DNA from: DSUN01 sp035527715
GTDB lineage: Bacteria > Planctomycetota > PUPC01 > DSUN01
Direction: 5' to 3'
Assembly: GCA_035527715.1 (NCBI GenBank)
Contig: DATKZY010000090.1
Span: 1 to 35,527 of the forward strand
Length of the DNA stretch: 35,527 nt
Part shown: positions 1-9,315 of the stretch, in pieces
Layout of the letters: each line of letters opens with the position of its first letter
Numbering within the stretch: position 1 is the stretch's first letter
Program-made: the position numbers and the translations under genes
The notes under the pieces: model-generated
The model's input: only the letters and a program-made list of their open reading frames with translations
Databases searched by the model: none
Told to the model about the DNA's origin: nothing

Positions 1-1
1 G

Positions 2-2332
2 ATGACGGATGCCGCCGGCCGCACAGCGGTGTTGCGCTTCGACCCGCCGTGCGAGATACAGTCGGACGGCTCGGCCCGCGTGGTGCTGGCGCAGGGCAAG
101 CTGGCGGGGGGCGAGGCGAAGAAGCTCAAGGTCAGCGTCGAGCTGCCCGACGCGACGAACTGGTATCCGAGCGTGGCCGAAATCCCCGACGAGCCGGGCA
201 TCAAGACCTGGTACGAGTGGCGGGCGACGGGCGACCCCGCCGCGGGGGCACTCGGGATGCAGGACTGGGTGGAGCGTCCCGCGGGCAAGCACGGGCGGAT
301 CACCCGCCAAGGCGAGAAGCTGGTCTACAACGGCAAGCCGATCAAGCTTTGGGGCATCAACATGTGCTACGGCACGTGCGCGCCCGAGAAGGAGCTGGCC
401 GACAAGCGCGCCGCCTTCTACCCCAAGTACGGCATCAACGCCGTGCGGCTCCACAAATACGCCGACAACGCGGGCTGGGGCGGAATCCAGTCGAAGGACA
501 GCTTTGTGGAGTTCGACCCCGCGGGGCTCGACCGCATGGACTACCAGATCGCGAAGCTGAAGGAAGCGGGCATCTACACGAAGCTCTCCGCCCATTTCGG
601 CTCGCAGAAGCTCGGGCCGGGCGACAAGAAGTACGTGCCGTTCCTCGAAGAGCTTGGGCCGTTCAAGGGCAACCGCGTCGAGACGCCCCACAGCGCGGTC
701 CACTACTCGCCCGACCTGCAAAACGTTCAAATCCTCCACACGACGAACCTGTTGAAGCACAAGAACCCCTACACGGGGCTGACGTATGCCGAGGACCCGG
801 CCATCGCGTTCATCGAGATCATCAACGAGCAGAGCATCCTCTTCTACACCACGATGGCGCCGCTGAAGGCGAGCGCGACGATTCGCAAGCAGACGGGCGA
901 GCGCTTCTGCCGATGGCTGGAGAAGAAGTACGGCACCGAGGAGAAGCTCGTCGCGGCCTGGGGCAAGGCGGCCTTCGACAGCTTCGCCGCCGAGGGCTTC
1001 AAGCCGCCCGACGGCGAGGGCCTCGACAAGGGGAACATCCTGCCCATCGGCAACCCGTGGTTCTGGGACCCCGCGCAGTTGGAGGGCTCGCAGGCGTTCC
1101 GCAAGCGGCGGCTGCTCGATTCGCTCCAGTTCCTCTACGAGCTTCAATGCGAGTTCTACCTGCGGTATCTGAAGGCCGTGCGCGACGCCGGTTACCAGGG
1201 CGAGATCGTGAGCACGAACTGGCAGGCGGGCCGGGCGTTCAGCCACTTGGCCAACCTGCACTCGGATTCGCTCGTCGGCACGATTGACCGGCACAACTAC
1301 TTCGGCGGGCGGGCCAATGCCTCGATGCTCGCCCGCGCCGGCTCGGGCCTGCTCAGCACGGGCATGCAGCAGGTGGCGAACGAGCCGTTCATGTTCTCCG
1401 AGTGGATCCACGTCTTCCCCAACGAGATGGGCGTCGAGGGGCCGGCGATCATCGGGGCCTACGGCCTGGGGCTCCAGGGCTGGGACGTGTCGTACATGTT
1501 CCAGAACGGCGACACCGCGGCGTTCAGCGCGATTGTCGGGCGGCAGCCGTGGGACGTCACGGCGCCCCAGGTGCTCGGCGTCTTCCCCGCCGTCGCCCGC
1601 CACATCCACCGCGGCGACGTGACGGAGTCCGAGACGCTCGCCGCGCTGAACGTCCACGTCCCTTCGCTCTTCGAGGGCAAGCTCGGCTTCGGCGACAAGA
1701 TGGTGCAGGGCTACGACGACAAGGAGCTGGACAACGACAAGGTCTCCGCCCGCACCCTCGCCGTCGCCCGCTGCGCGGTGGCCTTCACCGACGAGTTCAA
1801 GGAGACGCCTGCCTTTGACCTGGCGCCCCACACGAGGGATGGGCAACTGGTGTCCACGACGGGCCAGCTTCGGTGGAAGGAGGGTGGTCGCGGCCCCAGT
1901 GGCTACTTCACGATGGACACGCCGGGCACGAAGGCGGTCGTGGGCTTCGCCGAGGGCCAGAAGTGCGAGCTGGGCGGCGTGACGATCGAGCCGCAGAGCC
2001 GCTTCGGCGCCATCTACGTCACGGCACGCGAGAAGGACAAGACGGTTGAGACCGCCGCCGAGCTGCTCGTCGTGGCCATCGCCCGCGCCCGGAACACGGG
2101 CATGAAGTTCTCGCCCTCGGGCGACCGCATGCTCGCGAAGGGCGAGGGGCCGATCGTGATGGAGCCCGTGAAGGCTCGCATCGCACTGGGCAGGGCGGGC
2201 ACGCCGAAGGTCATCGCCCTCGACCACGACGGCAAGCCGACCGAGGCCGTCGTGCCCGTGGAGAACGGCGCGTTCACCATAGACGGCGCCCGCGACAAGA
2301 CGCCCTACTACCTGGTGCGGTACGGCGAGTGA
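2..2332 (+). CDS. Clan GH-A-like glycoside hydrolase (5'-partial)
   Basis: Probably an extracellular or periplasmic glycosidase; the substrate is unknown. The reading frame is open at the left edge and the ATG at position 2 is followed by no signal peptide, so the true N-terminus lies outside the window. A short beta-rich region (about residues 1-105) precedes a TIM-barrel-like core that opens with a 'NGKPIKLWGIN' motif, typical of GH5/GH42-like proteins in which the substrate loops follow a small sandwich domain. The pattern IEIINEQS puts a candidate acid/base Glu at residue 276, and MFSEWIH puts a candidate nucleophile Glu at 467, matching the beta-4 and beta-7 glutamates of clan GH-A. The last 200 or so residues look like a beta-sandwich. 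It ends 12 bp from the convergent 1530-residue protein. The fold is fairly certain; the GH family number is not. Confidence 0.8.
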   Translation: MTDAAGRTAVLRFDPPCEIQSDGSARVVLAQGKLAGGEAKKLKVSVELPDATNWYPSVAEIPDEPGIKTWYEWRATGDPAAGALGMQDWVERPAGKHGRITRQGEKLVYNGKPIKLWGINMCYGTCAPEKELADKRAAFYPKYGINAVRLHKYADNAGWGGIQSKDSFVEFDPAGLDRMDYQIAKLKEAGIYTKLSAHFGSQKLGPGDKKYVPFLEELGPFKGNRVETPHSAVHYSPDLQNVQILHTTNLLKHKNPYTGLTYAEDPAIAFIEIINEQSILFYTTMAPLKASATIRKQTGERFCRWLEKKYGTEEKLVAAWGKAAFDSFAAEGFKPPDGEGLDKGNILPIGNPWFWDPAQLEGSQAFRKRRLLDSLQFLYELQCEFYLRYLKAVRDAGYQGEIVSTNWQAGRAFSHLANLHSDSLVGTIDRHNYFGGRANASMLARAGSGLLSTGMQQVANEPFMFSEWIHVFPNEMGVEGPAIIGAYGLGLQGWDVSYMFQNGDTAAFSAIVGRQPWDVTAPQVLGVFPAVARHIHRGDVTESETLAALNVHVPSLFEGKLGFGDKMVQGYDDKELDNDKVSARTLAVARCAVAFTDEFKETPAFDLAPHTRDGQLVSTTGQLRWKEGGRGPSGYFTMDTPGTKAVVGFAEGQKCELGGVTIEPQSRFGAIYVTAREKDKTVETAAELLVVAIARARNTGMKFSPSGDRMLAKGEGPIVMEPVKARIALGRAGTPKVIALDHDGKPTEAVVPVENGAFTIDGARDKTPYYLVRYGE

Positions 2333-2344
2333 GCGGCGGGGCAA

Positions 2345-5300
2345 TCACTTCGGCGCGCGAAGACGAAGGCCGTCGCCGCGGCAGGTGACGACGAGGCCGC
2401 CGGTGTCGTCGTCCTCGTCGAGGCGGATGAGGAGGGTGTTCGCGCCGGGCTTGAGGACGGCGACGACGCGGCGGACGTTTTTCTTCGGGCCGCCCATGTG
2501 CTCGTTCTGGGCGTAGAGCGGCTCGCCGTTGAGCCAGGCCGTGAACGAGCTGTTCCACCGCCCGCCGGCGCCAAGGCCGAACTGGACGACTTGCTCCTTC
2601 GGCGACTCCAGGACGGCGGCGCAGTAGGTGGTGGTGAATGCGGCGCCCTTGACGACGCTCGCCAGCCGCAGCACTCCGTCCTCGCCCGCGGCGACGGGCC
2701 GCCAGGCGATGTCGGCTCCGCCTGCGCCCTTGTGCCTCGCCGCGAAGTCGAGCTTCTCCTCGGGGGGGTAGTGCTTGTCGTTGTCGCGTGGGAACGGCCC
2801 GAGGAAGGCCCACTGCTGGATCGCCTCCATCGGCGGGTCCTGCCAGAGGGCAAGCTCCTGGCGGCGAAGCTCGGCGAGGAGGGGAGGGGGTTTCTGGGCG
2901 TAGAAGGTCGGGTCGCCCCAGGTCGCGAGGGTGCGCAGGTCGTTCTCGCCGTTTTCGCGGCGGGTGACGAGCTGGATGGTCTTGGCGTTCTCCAGGGCGT
3001 TGACGACGAGGAGGCGAGGCTTGTCGGCGGTGCCCATGAGGCCGCTCTGGGCTCGGAGCGCGCCGTCCACGTAGACCTCGAAGCTCACGACGGTGCTGCG
3101 GTTGACCCACTGGCCTTTCTGCATTTCGGGGTTGAAGCCCACCTCGGCGGAGAATGCCTGGAGGCCGCTGCCCGCGAGGTCGTAGGTCGTTTCGTCGGCG
3201 GGGATGGCCCAGAGGCCGCGCAGGTACTGCTTGTCGCCCATCGTGTAGGGGAGCTTGCGGAGGTCGGCGCCGTAGACCTGGTGCGGGCCGCCGGAGACGC
3301 CGTGGCCGCGGTAGAGGATGCGGGTCTGCGGCCAGCCGTCGGGCTTGGCCCTCTTGGCCTCGGGCAGCTTCTCGTTCTCCTCGTGGTTGTAGCCGCCCGC
3401 GGTGTGGGAGGTGGCGCGGATGAGCTTCGCCTCGACGGCGTCGAGGAGCCAGATGGGGGTGCCCTTGGGCAGCTCGGGCGGCTGGTAGGACGGGATGACG
3501 TAGGCGACGACGTCCACCTGCTTCGCCACGTCGCGGACGGCGAGGGCGACGGTGGTCTCCAGCCTCGCCCCCTCGCGCTGCGGGGGCGCGGCAATCAGCC
3601 GGACAACGGCGATGGCGCCGGGCGCGACGGAGCCGCTGGCCGGCTCGGCGCGGAGCCACGGCTCGGGGCACTCGGCCTTCCAGCGCAGCTCGTCGCCCGA
3701 GCCGTTGAACACGGTGAGGCCGTCGTGGGTCCGCTTTTCGCCCATCGGCACGTTGAGGATGAGGCGCTCGGCCGAAAGCTCGAAGAGCTTGCCGACCTCG
3801 GCGGTGATCTCGACGGGATGCGTCCGCCCGGATTCCACGTCGGTGATCGTCAGTGTTCCTGTGATGGCCTTCTCGGGCTCCAATGCCTTGCCGTCGAGCC
3901 GGACCCGGAGGAGTTGGGTGCCCGTCGCGGTTCCCTGGGTCGCTTCGGGCACGATCCAGGGGGCGCCGGAGGCGGCGCGCCAGGCTCGGGGCCGGGCGGT
4001 CCAGTTGCGGAGCTTCAGGCCCACGTGGGCCTGGCCGAGGGGAGGCACGGCGGCCTGGACCTTGACAGTCGCAACGTCCATGCCCACCGCGGCGGCGACC
4101 TCGGCGGCGGTGGCGTAGAGGCGGCGCGAGCGGTCGAGCCAGCCCTGGGCGCCCTCGGTGAGGAGGATGGCGGCGGAGTGGACGGGGAGGTGGAGGGTTT
4201 CGAGGTTATGGGCGTCCACGGCCTCGCGTGCCGACTTCGCCAGGGTATCGGGCAGGAGGCCGCGTTCGAGGGCCTGCTCGATGAAGATGCGGGCCTCGGC
4301 CTCCTGGATGCCCTCGAGGGTCGCCTCGAAGCGGACGCTCGGCTCCGCGCCGTCGGGGCCGGGCCAGAGGGTCTTGAGCACGGAGAAGCCGGCCTGGTGG
4401 TAGGCGTTGACCCTGCAACCGTCGTAGTAGGCGCCGGCCCAGTAGTCGCCTCCGATGCGGCCGATGCCGTTGTAGCCCGAGACGAGCGCGCGGTCCACCA
4501 TCAGGCGGAAGTTGAAGGGCGGCGAGTGCCCCTCGGTGGTAGCGCAGGAGCTGAGGACGCGGGGGTTCAGCAGGCAGATGTTCTGCCGCTTCCAGCCGAG
4601 CTGGCTCTTGAGGCCGGGCTCGAGGCCGTAGATTTCCACGCGGGCCGTGTAGTAGGCGAGGGAGCACTTCTCCATCATCCCGCCCGAGCCGCCGTGCGGG
4701 GAGTGGGAGCCATAGGTCCAGAACACCTGGGGCACGGCGGCGCGGAGGAGCGGCTTGAGCTTCGGGTCGCCCTCGGTGTCCCAGCCGTAGCCCCAGTACA
4801 TCGCGTGGTCGAGCCCGCGGGCTTTCATGTGGTTGTAGAGGGCGTTGGCAAAGACTCGCCAGGCGCCCTGGCGGTCGGCGTTCTCGGGGCCGAGGTTGAG
4901 GCGCTCCTCCTTGCCCGTCGCCTCGTCGAGCAGCTTCACCTCGACCGGCCCGGGGGCTCCGTGCATGACGACGAAGGAGACGACGCGGGGCGGGCCGCAG
5001 CGCTTCACGATGGCGTCGAGGTAGCGGTCGAGGATCCTGAAGTCGAAGGCCAGCTCGCCGCCCTTGCGACGGGTCCACCGGATCATCGAGTCGTCGCGGT
5101 TGCCGAACTCGGTGCCGAGGATGACGGGTGCGAACCACCAGTCGTTGCCGATGCGGGCCAGCTCGCGGAGGCTGGCCTCGATGAGGCGGAAGTGCTCGTC
5201 GGACCAGAGGGGCGTCTCATACTGCTTGGCCACGGCGTAGGGCGAGTGCTCGATGGCGGAGATGGTCTGGAAGTCCACGGGGTCGGGCAGCCGCCAGTCG

Positions 5301-6937
5301 GCGACCTCGGCCTCGACCTTGAGTTCGACGGGCTTCGTGTCCTCCGCCTCGACGCGCACGGTTCCCTTGTAGAGGCCGGGCGCGGCATCGGCTGGGATGC
5401 GGAAGGACAGCCAGTAGGGCTGGCAGGCGTTGGGGGACAGCTTGTCGGGCACGGCGCGCGTGATGTGGTCGAAGTAGAGAACGTTGCCGAGGGCGGCGAG
5501 GCGGGCCTTGGGGTCGGGGGCGGGCGGCGTGAACCGCTCGGCGGCCACGGCCTGCGGGAAGCAGTTGCCACCGCCCGTGTAGAAGCCCTCGGCTGCGGGC
5601 AGACGGCCGCCGCCCAGCTCGATGATGTCTCTCGCGGAGCTTCCTGCCATGCCGAAGACGCGGATGGCGTCCGCCCGGATTGTGTGGTCTTTGCCGTCGG
5701 TCAGGTTGCCGGGGACGATCTTCACGCCGCTCCGCTCGCGGTCGGTCCCCACGACGAGTTGGGCGCTGCAGGTGCCGTTGCGCGCTCCCGCGAATCGGAG
5801 CGTGCCGGGGTTGGCCCCCGGCTCCAGGTATTCCGGCGAGAAGACGCGGTGGTGCATGTCCTCGGCCCAGGCCTGCATGCCCGGCGGGCGGCTCACCCCC
5901 GGTGGCACGCTGGCCGCCGAGCTGCGCAGTTCGAGGCGGCTGAGGGAGGCGTGGAGCCAGACCGATGATTTCCCATAGCCGTGGAGCCATGCGTGCTGGT
6001 CGAGCACCATTGGGTGAAGAGGGGCGGCCCGCACCTCGATGGCCAACACGTTTGGCCCCTTCCGCAGGAGGCGGGCCGGGATGGCGACCGGGCCGAGCGT
6101 GCGGTTGCGGGCCTGGTAAATGCGGGAGCCGAGCGGTGTCCGCCAGTCGGCGAAGCCCCAGAAGCGCGGCGGCTTTTTGCCTCGAAGCTCCTTCTTCAGC
6201 GCGCGCTCCCTGTCCTTGTCCGACAGCTCGGTGAAGAGCGTCATGTAGGCGCTCTCATCGTAGCCCTCGGCGATGGCGGCGGGGCCGAGGTCGCCTTTGG
6301 GCAGGTGGCCACGGGCCATCTCCTCGCCGTTGACGAACACGCGGATCCCGCCCACGTAGTCGGCCGCGAGGGTCAGCTCCCGCGCCTCGGCGGGGTCGGG
6401 CACCTCGAAGCGGAAGCGGAAGAAGGCGGCCTCGAGCCCCGGGCTGGCCATAGACCACTGCGAGAACCACATTCCCGCGTTGGGCCCGACGCCGAAGGGT
6501 TTCACGCACCGCGGCCACGCCGCGTCGTCGAAGTCGGAGCGGAACCACTCGGCCGGTGGCGGCTCGGTGCGGCTGGCGCGCAGCCGCTCCGCCGAATCGG
6601 CCAGGGCGTGCGAGATCGTGACGAATCGCACGACCGCGTGGTCGCGCCAGTCCTCCTTCGTCCAGTCGTGGTTCTCGTGGGCGAGGAGCCTCTTGGTCTC
6701 GCGTTCCAGCTTCTTGAGGCGTTCCTTGCCCAGAATTTCCTCGCCGCGCTGGCGGAGGAGCTGGGCGTTCACGTGGTCCCAGCCGAAGTGGTAGTAGGCC
6801 CGGCAGGCGACCGACTCGTCGAGGACAAGCCTGGCCTCCTGGCCCGCCGCGAGCGCCGGCGGCGCAAGGGCGCCGCTCGGCGCGATCAGCATCCACAGTG
6901 CCCACACGATGCTCACGGGCCTCCGGCAGCTCCTCAT
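2345..6937 (-). CDS. Secreted 1530-aa multidomain protein: jelly-roll, DUF4091-like, BACON-like, NPCBM
   Basis: A very large exported protein, probably acting on or binding glycans. The ATG at 6937 overlaps the kbl stop in an ATGA, giving a Sec signal peptide (Arg-rich start, hydrophobic stretch, ALAA-type cleavage near residue 30). Longer upstream frames only shadow kbl. Approximate domains: beta-galactosidase-type jelly roll 120-330 with 'GIRVFVNGEEMARG'; DUF4091-like sandwich and TIM barrel 370-900, ending in the helical 'FIEQALERGLLP' segment; BACON-like sandwich 1045-1140 ('ECPEPWLRAEPASGSV'); NPCBM-like carbohydrate-binding module 1155-1345 (ITYDL-like 'TTYDLAGSGLQAFSAEVG', 'VSFEVYVDG', 'ATWGDPTF'); and a second PA14/jelly-roll-like domain to the end ('FTAWLNGEPLY'). 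It is the last gene of the minus-strand operon and is probably translationally coupled to kbl. Its activity is unknown and it may be partly structural. Confidence 0.85.
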   Translation of the reverse strand: MRSCRRPVSIVWALWMLIAPSGALAPPALAAGQEARLVLDESVACRAYYHFGWDHVNAQLLRQRGEEILGKERLKKLERETKRLLAHENHDWTKEDWRDHAVVRFVTISHALADSAERLRASRTEPPPAEWFRSDFDDAAWPRCVKPFGVGPNAGMWFSQWSMASPGLEAAFFRFRFEVPDPAEARELTLAADYVGGIRVFVNGEEMARGHLPKGDLGPAAIAEGYDESAYMTLFTELSDKDRERALKKELRGKKPPRFWGFADWRTPLGSRIYQARNRTLGPVAIPARLLRKGPNVLAIEVRAAPLHPMVLDQHAWLHGYGKSSVWLHASLSRLELRSSAASVPPGVSRPPGMQAWAEDMHHRVFSPEYLEPGANPGTLRFAGARNGTCSAQLVVGTDRERSGVKIVPGNLTDGKDHTIRADAIRVFGMAGSSARDIIELGGGRLPAAEGFYTGGGNCFPQAVAAERFTPPAPDPKARLAALGNVLYFDHITRAVPDKLSPNACQPYWLSFRIPADAAPGLYKGTVRVEAEDTKPVELKVEAEVADWRLPDPVDFQTISAIEHSPYAVAKQYETPLWSDEHFRLIEASLRELARIGNDWWFAPVILGTEFGNRDDSMIRWTRRKGGELAFDFRILDRYLDAIVKRCGPPRVVSFVVMHGAPGPVEVKLLDEATGKEERLNLGPENADRQGAWRVFANALYNHMKARGLDHAMYWGYGWDTEGDPKLKPLLRAAVPQVFWTYGSHSPHGGSGGMMEKCSLAYYTARVEIYGLEPGLKSQLGWKRQNICLLNPRVLSSCATTEGHSPPFNFRLMVDRALVSGYNGIGRIGGDYWAGAYYDGCRVNAYHQAGFSVLKTLWPGPDGAEPSVRFEATLEGIQEAEARIFIEQALERGLLPDTLAKSAREAVDAHNLETLHLPVHSAAILLTEGAQGWLDRSRRLYATAAEVAAAVGMDVATVKVQAAVPPLGQAHVGLKLRNWTARPRAWRAASGAPWIVPEATQGTATGTQLLRVRLDGKALEPEKAITGTLTITDVESGRTHPVEITAEVGKLFELSAERLILNVPMGEKRTHDGLTVFNGSGDELRWKAECPEPWLRAEPASGSVAPGAIAVVRLIAAPPQREGARLETTVALAVRDVAKQVDVVAYVIPSYQPPELPKGTPIWLLDAVEAKLIRATSHTAGGYNHEENEKLPEAKRAKPDGWPQTRILYRGHGVSGGPHQVYGADLRKLPYTMGDKQYLRGLWAIPADETTYDLAGSGLQAFSAEVGFNPEMQKGQWVNRSTVVSFEVYVDGALRAQSGLMGTADKPRLLVVNALENAKTIQLVTRRENGENDLRTLATWGDPTFYAQKPPPLLAELRRQELALWQDPPMEAIQQWAFLGPFPRDNDKHYPPEEKLDFAARHKGAGGADIAWRPVAAGEDGVLRLASVVKGAAFTTTYCAAVLESPKEQVVQFGLGAGGRWNSSFTAWLNGEPLYAQNEHMGGPKKNVRRVVAVLKPGANTLLIRLDEDDDTGGLVVTCRGDGLRLRAPK

Positions 6938-8145
6938 TCGCCTGGCTTCCTTGCTGGACGGTCCTCCGAAATCGCCTTGCGCACTCGGGCAAAGGCGTCC
7001 ATGGCGAGATCCATGTCCGCCTGGGTGTGGGCGGCGCAGATCTGCACGCGAATGCGCGCCTTGCCCTGGGGCACGACGGGGTAGCTGAAGCCGATGACGT
7101 AGATGCCCTCGTCGAGGAGCCTCTCGGCCATGCGGGTCGCCAGGGTGGCCTCGCCGAGCAGGATGGGGATGATGGGGTGGTCGCCCTTGGGGATGTCGAA
7201 GCCCCGCGCGGCCATGCCAGCGCGGAAGTAGTGGGTGTTGGCCTCCAGCCGGTCGCGCAGCTCGGTGGATTCGCTCAGGATGTCGAGCACGGCCAGGCTG
7301 GCGGCGGCGATGGCGGGGGCGAGGGAATTGGAGAACAGGTAGGGCCGGCTGCGCTGCCGGAGGAGCTCGATGATCTCCCTGCGCCCGCTGGTGAATCCGC
7401 CAGTGGCCCCGCCCAACGCCTTGCCGAGGGTGCTGGTGAGGATGTCCACTCGCCCCACGACGCCGCGGTATTCGTGGGTGCCGCGGCCGGTCTTGCCGAG
7501 GAAGCCGGTGGCGTGCGAGTCGTCGAACATCACGGCGGCGTCGGAGCGGTCGGCCAGGTCGCAGATCGCGTCGAGCCGTGCGATCGTGCCGTCCATCGAG
7601 AACACGCCGTCGGTGGCGATGAGGCGCAGGCGGGCGGACGCGGCCTCCTTGAGCCGGGCCTCGAGGTCGGCCATGTCGCAGTTGCGGTAGCGGAAGCGCT
7701 GGGCTTTGCAGAGGCGGATGCCGTCTATGATGCTCGCGTGGTTCAGCTCGTCGCTGATCACCGCGTCGTCCGGCCCCAGCAGGGTCTCGAACAGGCCGCC
7801 GTTGGCATCGAAGCACGAGCTGTAGAGAATCGTGTCCTCCGTGCCAAGGAACTCGGTGAGCCGGGCCTCGAGCTGCTTGTGGAGCTCCTGGGTGCCGCAG
7901 ATGAAGCGGACGGAGGAGAGGCCGTAGCCCCAGCGGCCATAGCTGGCCTTGGCGGCGGCGAGGACTCGCGGGTCGTTGGCCAGGCCGAGGTAGTTGTTGG
8001 CGCAGAAGTTCAGGACTTCGCGGCCGCCCGCGACGGCGATTCGCGGGCTCTGGGGCGTGGTGATCACGCGCTCGGTCTTGTAGAGCCCGGCTTGGCGAAT
8101 CTCCTCCAGCGTTTGGAGCGCGTGCGTGCGGATAGTCTCGTTCAT
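6934..8145 (-). CDS. kbl: 2-amino-3-ketobutyrate coenzyme A ligase (glycine C-acetyltransferase)
   Basis: A PLP enzyme that cleaves 2-amino-3-oxobutyrate with CoA to glycine and acetyl-CoA, the second step of threonine breakdown after Tdh. The 403 residues fit the family (about 398). It is an alpha-oxoamine synthase throughout: 'NFCANNYLGLANDP' near residue 47, the 'SDELNHASIIDG' His at 136 that stacks on PLP, 'VMFDDSHATGFLG' with Asp208 and His211, and the Schiff-base lysine K242 in 'TSTLGKALGGATGG'. An AAGGAGG ribosome site stands about 7 nt before the ATG. tdh lies 21 nt upstream in the same direction and the next gene starts in an ATGA overlap with this stop codon. The distinction from 8-amino-7-oxononanoate synthase rests on the tdh neighbour and close similarity to E. 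coli Kbl. Cytoplasmic. Confidence 0.96.
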   Translation of the reverse strand: MNETIRTHALQTLEEIRQAGLYKTERVITTPQSPRIAVAGGREVLNFCANNYLGLANDPRVLAAAKASYGRWGYGLSSVRFICGTQELHKQLEARLTEFLGTEDTILYSSCFDANGGLFETLLGPDDAVISDELNHASIIDGIRLCKAQRFRYRNCDMADLEARLKEAASARLRLIATDGVFSMDGTIARLDAICDLADRSDAAVMFDDSHATGFLGKTGRGTHEYRGVVGRVDILTSTLGKALGGATGGFTSGRREIIELLRQRSRPYLFSNSLAPAIAAASLAVLDILSESTELRDRLEANTHYFRAGMAARGFDIPKGDHPIIPILLGEATLATRMAERLLDEGIYVIGFSYPVVPQGKARIRVQICAAHTQADMDLAMDAFARVRKAISEDRPARKPGE

Positions 8146-8166
8146 CCCAGTCCTCCTTGCCTCAGC

Positions 8167-9195
8167 CTATCGCTCGGCCCAGGTGAGCACGACCTTGCCG
8201 CTTTGGCCCGAGCGCGCGACCTCGAACGCCTTCTGGAACTCGGTGTAGTGGAAGCGGTGGGTGATGACCGGCGTGATGTCGAGGCCGCACTGGATCATCA
8301 TGGTCATCTTGTACCAGGTCTCGTACATCTCGCGGCCGTAGATGCCCTTGATCGTGAGGCTGTTCCAGATGACCGTGGGCCAGTCAATGGCGGCTTCCGG
8401 CAGGATGCCGAGGACGGCGATCTTGCCGCCGTGGCACATGTTGGCGATCATGTCGCGGAATGCCTGCGGGTTGCCCGACATCTCCATGCCGACGTCGAAG
8501 CCCTCCTTCATGCCGAGCGACGTCTGCGCCTGGGCGATGGAGTCGGTCCGCGCATCGAGCGCCAGGGTCGCGCCCATCTTCTTCGCCAGGGCGAGGCGGT
8601 AGGGATTCACGTCGGTGATCACGATGTTTCGGGCGTTACAGTGCCGTGCGATGGCGGCGGCCATGAGGCCGATCGGCCCCGCCCCCGTGATCAGCACGTC
8701 CTCGCCCATCACGTCGAATGAGAGGGCGGTGTGCGTCGCATTGCCCAGCGGGTCGAAGGAGCTGAGCACTTCCAGCGGGATGCTCTCGTCGCACGCCCAG
8801 ACGTTGGTCACGGGAATGGCGAGGAACTCGGCGAAGGCGCCATCGCGGTTCACCCCCACGCCGACGGTTCTGGGGCACAGGTGGCGTCGGCCTGCCAGGC
8901 AGTTGCGGCAGCGGCCGCACACCACGTGGCCCTCGCCGCTCACCAGCTCGCCCCGCTTGAAGTCCGTCACGTTGTCCCCGGACTCCTCCACCACACCGAC
9001 GAATTCGTGGCCGATCACCGTGGGGACGCGAACCGTCCTCTGTGCCCACTCGTCCCAGTTCCAGATATGCACGTCCGTGCCGCAGATGCTCGTCTTGAGG
9101 ATTCGGATCAGCACGTCGTTCCTGCCGACGTGTGGAGTCGGAACGTCCTGGAGCCACAGACCCTCTTCCGCCCTTGCTTTGACCAGTGCCTTCAC
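8167..9195 (-). CDS. tdh: L-threonine 3-dehydrogenase
   Basis: A zinc-dependent medium-chain dehydrogenase that oxidises L-threonine with NAD+ to 2-amino-3-oxobutyrate, the Kbl substrate. I place the start at GTG 9195, giving 342 residues beginning 'VKALVKARAEEG', which aligns with the E. coli enzyme from its first residue. A longer ATG frame from 9300 adds 35 residues encoded by repeat DNA and is unlikely. An AGGGG lies 9 nt upstream of the GTG. Catalytic-zinc residues C38, H63 and E64 ('SICGTD', 'GHEF') and structural-zinc cysteines C93, C96, C99 and C107 fall at the same positions as in E. coli. The Rossmann motif is 'GAGPIGLMAAA'. kbl follows after 21 nt. The 101 nt before the gene hold a stem-loop of heptamer repeats, so this is the widest junction of the operon. 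Confidence 0.96.
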   Translation of the reverse strand: MKALVKARAEEGLWLQDVPTPHVGRNDVLIRILKTSICGTDVHIWNWDEWAQRTVRVPTVIGHEFVGVVEESGDNVTDFKRGELVSGEGHVVCGRCRNCLAGRRHLCPRTVGVGVNRDGAFAEFLAIPVTNVWACDESIPLEVLSSFDPLGNATHTALSFDVMGEDVLITGAGPIGLMAAAIARHCNARNIVITDVNPYRLALAKKMGATLALDARTDSIAQAQTSLGMKEGFDVGMEMSGNPQAFRDMIANMCHGGKIAVLGILPEAAIDWPTVIWNSLTIKGIYGREMYETWYKMTMMIQCGLDITPVITHRFHYTEFQKAFEVARSGQSGKVVLTWAER

Positions 9196-9262
9196 TGTCG
9201 TGCGCCCCTCGTTCCAAGTGGTTCCTCCCCCCTGCGCCTGTGGAATGCCCAACGCTCGATGT

Positions 9263-9310
9263 CCAATGGCCAAAGACCAATGCGGGGAGCCGTTGGTCAT
9301 TGGTCATTGG
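9263..9310 (-). promoter_or_regulatory. Imperfect 18-bp stem-loop between heparinase-like gene and tdh
   Basis: Arms 9263-9280 and 9293-9310 are complementary at 16 of 18 positions, around a 12-nt loop (9281-9292). The right arm is built of GGTCATT heptamers, and the TGA stop of the upstream gene (9299-9297) lies within it. No T-tract follows on the minus strand, so it does not look like a classical intrinsic terminator. It could stabilise the upstream mRNA segment or attenuate tdh-kbl expression, which is inference. It is also possibly just decayed repeat DNA. Confidence 0.6.
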
Positions 9311-9315
9311 TCATT
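9295..9315. repeat. (GGTCATT)x3 heptamer array
   Basis: Three perfect tandem units of GGTCATT. The array straddles the 3' end of the heparinase-like gene and supplies its last codons and stop (MTNDQ). Decayed copies of the reverse complement (CCAATG-type) continue to about 9250 and form the stem-loop listed separately. Confidence 0.85.

Noticed and set aside
2498..5968. Long plus-strand open frame opposite the 1530-residue gene
   Set aside because: It is antisense to a gene with clear domains, has Gly/Val/Asp-rich low-complexity translation and no signal, motif or ribosome site. High GC creates such frames.
9196..9300. N-terminal extension of tdh from ATG 9300
   Set aside because: The extra 35 residues come from repeat DNA. 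The GTG at 9195 aligns exactly with the E. coli start and has a ribosome site.
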